Shown here: one piece after another, positions 63,658 through 64,000 of the stretch | Layout: each line of letters begins with the position of its first letter | How positions within the stretch are numbered: the stretch's first letter is position 1 | DNA from: Bdellovibrio sp. | Lineage (GTDB): Bacteria > Bdellovibrionota > Bacteriovoracia > Bacteriovoracales > Bacteriovoracaceae | Direction: 5' to 3' | Assembly (NCBI GenBank): GCA_022729855.1 | Contig: DZBG01000001.1 | Location: forward strand, 17,040 to 81,039 | Length of the DNA: 64,000 bases | Position numbers and translations under genes: made by a program | Notes under the pieces: generated by a model | The model's database searches: none | What the model was told of the DNA's origin: nothing | What the model saw: only the letters and a program-made list of their open reading frames with translations

Positions 63658-63968
63658 TTCTTAATGATGCTACAATCTTTTCTTGAAACTTCTTTAAAAT
63701 GATATTTTTCTATTCGATCAGAAAGAGTTTCTTTTTTCTCAAACTTAAGCAAAGTATTGGGAAGGAGAAGTACTTCGCTTTCTTCTGGGAAGTCAGAAAA
63801 TTGAGAAATCTCTCTACCTGTTTTACTTCTGACTTTTAGAATAGCTGCTTCAGGCTCATACCTAATAAAGTCCATGGTTGCGGCTTCAATGGTTGTCGTG
63901 GAAACAAAGGCAAGATCAGTGAAACAATCACCGATATTGAGACTTTTTAATGACCCGAAAAATTTTTC
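63654..63968 (-). CDS. ADP-ribosyltransferase-like C-terminal fragment, probably frameshifted
   Basis: The minus-strand frame is open from a stop at 63969-63971 down to 63656. It reads like the second half of an arginine-type mono-ADP-ribosyltransferase: GDCFTDLAFVSTTT (STS-like motif), then GREISQFSDFPEESEVLLLP with an E-x-E. The only ATG is at 63875, inside the domain. Upstream, another frame reads QQLKCGVALGKIF and continues the family pattern, joining at the A5-T5 run near 63960-63967, so a single-base shift probably breaks the gene. The usual Arg before Gly is not present. The left half lies beyond the window. Confidence 0.42.
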   Translation of the reverse strand, partial: EKFFGSLKSLNIGDCFTDLAFVSTTTIEAATMDFIRYEPEAAILKVRSKTGREISQFSDFPEESEVLLLPNTLLKFEKKETLSDRIEKYHFKEVSRKDCSIIKK

Positions 63969-64000
63969 CTAGTGCAACTCCACATTTAAGTTGCTGATTT

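Noticed and set aside
1..64000. Mobile elements, integrases, prophage, restriction or defence islands, tRNA and rRNA genes
   Set aside because: I found no transposase, recombinase or phage protein, no terminal inverted repeats with target duplications, and no tRNA cloverleaf or rRNA stretch in the gaps between genes.

Overview
The window is 64 kb of dense, AT-rich bacterial chromosome. It is Gram-negative (complete late lipid A pathway, BamA, Lol transporter, porin-like barrels) and flagellated. Gene content, low GC, the many secreted or lipid-anchored proteins of unknown family and the gene order suggest a Bdellovibrio-like organism, most likely of the Bacteriovorax/Peredibacter/Halobacteriovorax side. 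That assignment is inference; there is no rRNA gene here to prove it. I see no tRNA or rRNA gene, insertion sequence, prophage or CRISPR array, and no stretch over 300 bases without a gene.

Layout. (1) 1-950: tail of an unknown gene and a DsbA-like lipoprotein. (2) 1034-12693: one flagellar operon, fliL-fliM-fliN-fliO-fliP-fliQ-fliR-flhB-flhA-flhF-flhG-fliA, starting at a good sigma-70-type promoter and ending at a strong terminator. Its FlhF lacks recognisable GTPase motifs. (3) 12.7-25.7 kb: a lipoprotein, a two-TM coiled-coil sensor-like protein, an RluA-type pseudouridine synthase, a Cys-rich secreted protein, coaE-mazG, ybeY, a subtilisin-like protease, and an outer-membrane barrel followed by a large lipoprotein with EF-hand-like loops. 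(4) 25.7-41.0 kb: prfB (programmed +1 frameshift), lysS, a single Lol permease with LolD, bamA, skp, lpxD, fabZ, lpxA, a Gfo/Idh oxidoreductase, lpxB, lpxK, a DUF3108 lipoprotein and a glycosyltransferase. Most of these overlap or nearly touch. (5) 41.0-48.7 kb: rpsA with its own promoter, two small secreted proteins, an RlmK-like methyltransferase, clpS-clpA and a 57-residue histone H1-like protein. (6) 48.7-64 kb: MFS transporter, DUF502 protein, methyltransferase, DcaP-like porin, dCMP deaminase family protein, rhodanese-like protein without the active cysteine, pepD, YggT, DEAD-box helicase with an RGG tail, FtsB-like protein, DUF192 lipoprotein, aspS and, at the right edge, a probably frameshifted ADP-ribosyltransferase-like remnant.

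How it fits together. Region 2 encodes the export gate (FliPQR, FlhB, FlhA), the switch (FliM, FliN), placement and number control (FlhF, FlhG) and the flagellar sigma factor. Region 4 links translation (RF2, LysRS) to outer-membrane building: lipoprotein release (Lol), beta-barrel insertion (BamA), chaperoning (Skp) and lipid A synthesis (LpxD, LpxA, LpxB, LpxK). The most unusual items are the GTPase-degenerate FlhF beside an FlhG whose activator helix has also diverged, the EF-hand-like lipoprotein paired with a barrel, and the histone-like mini-gene.
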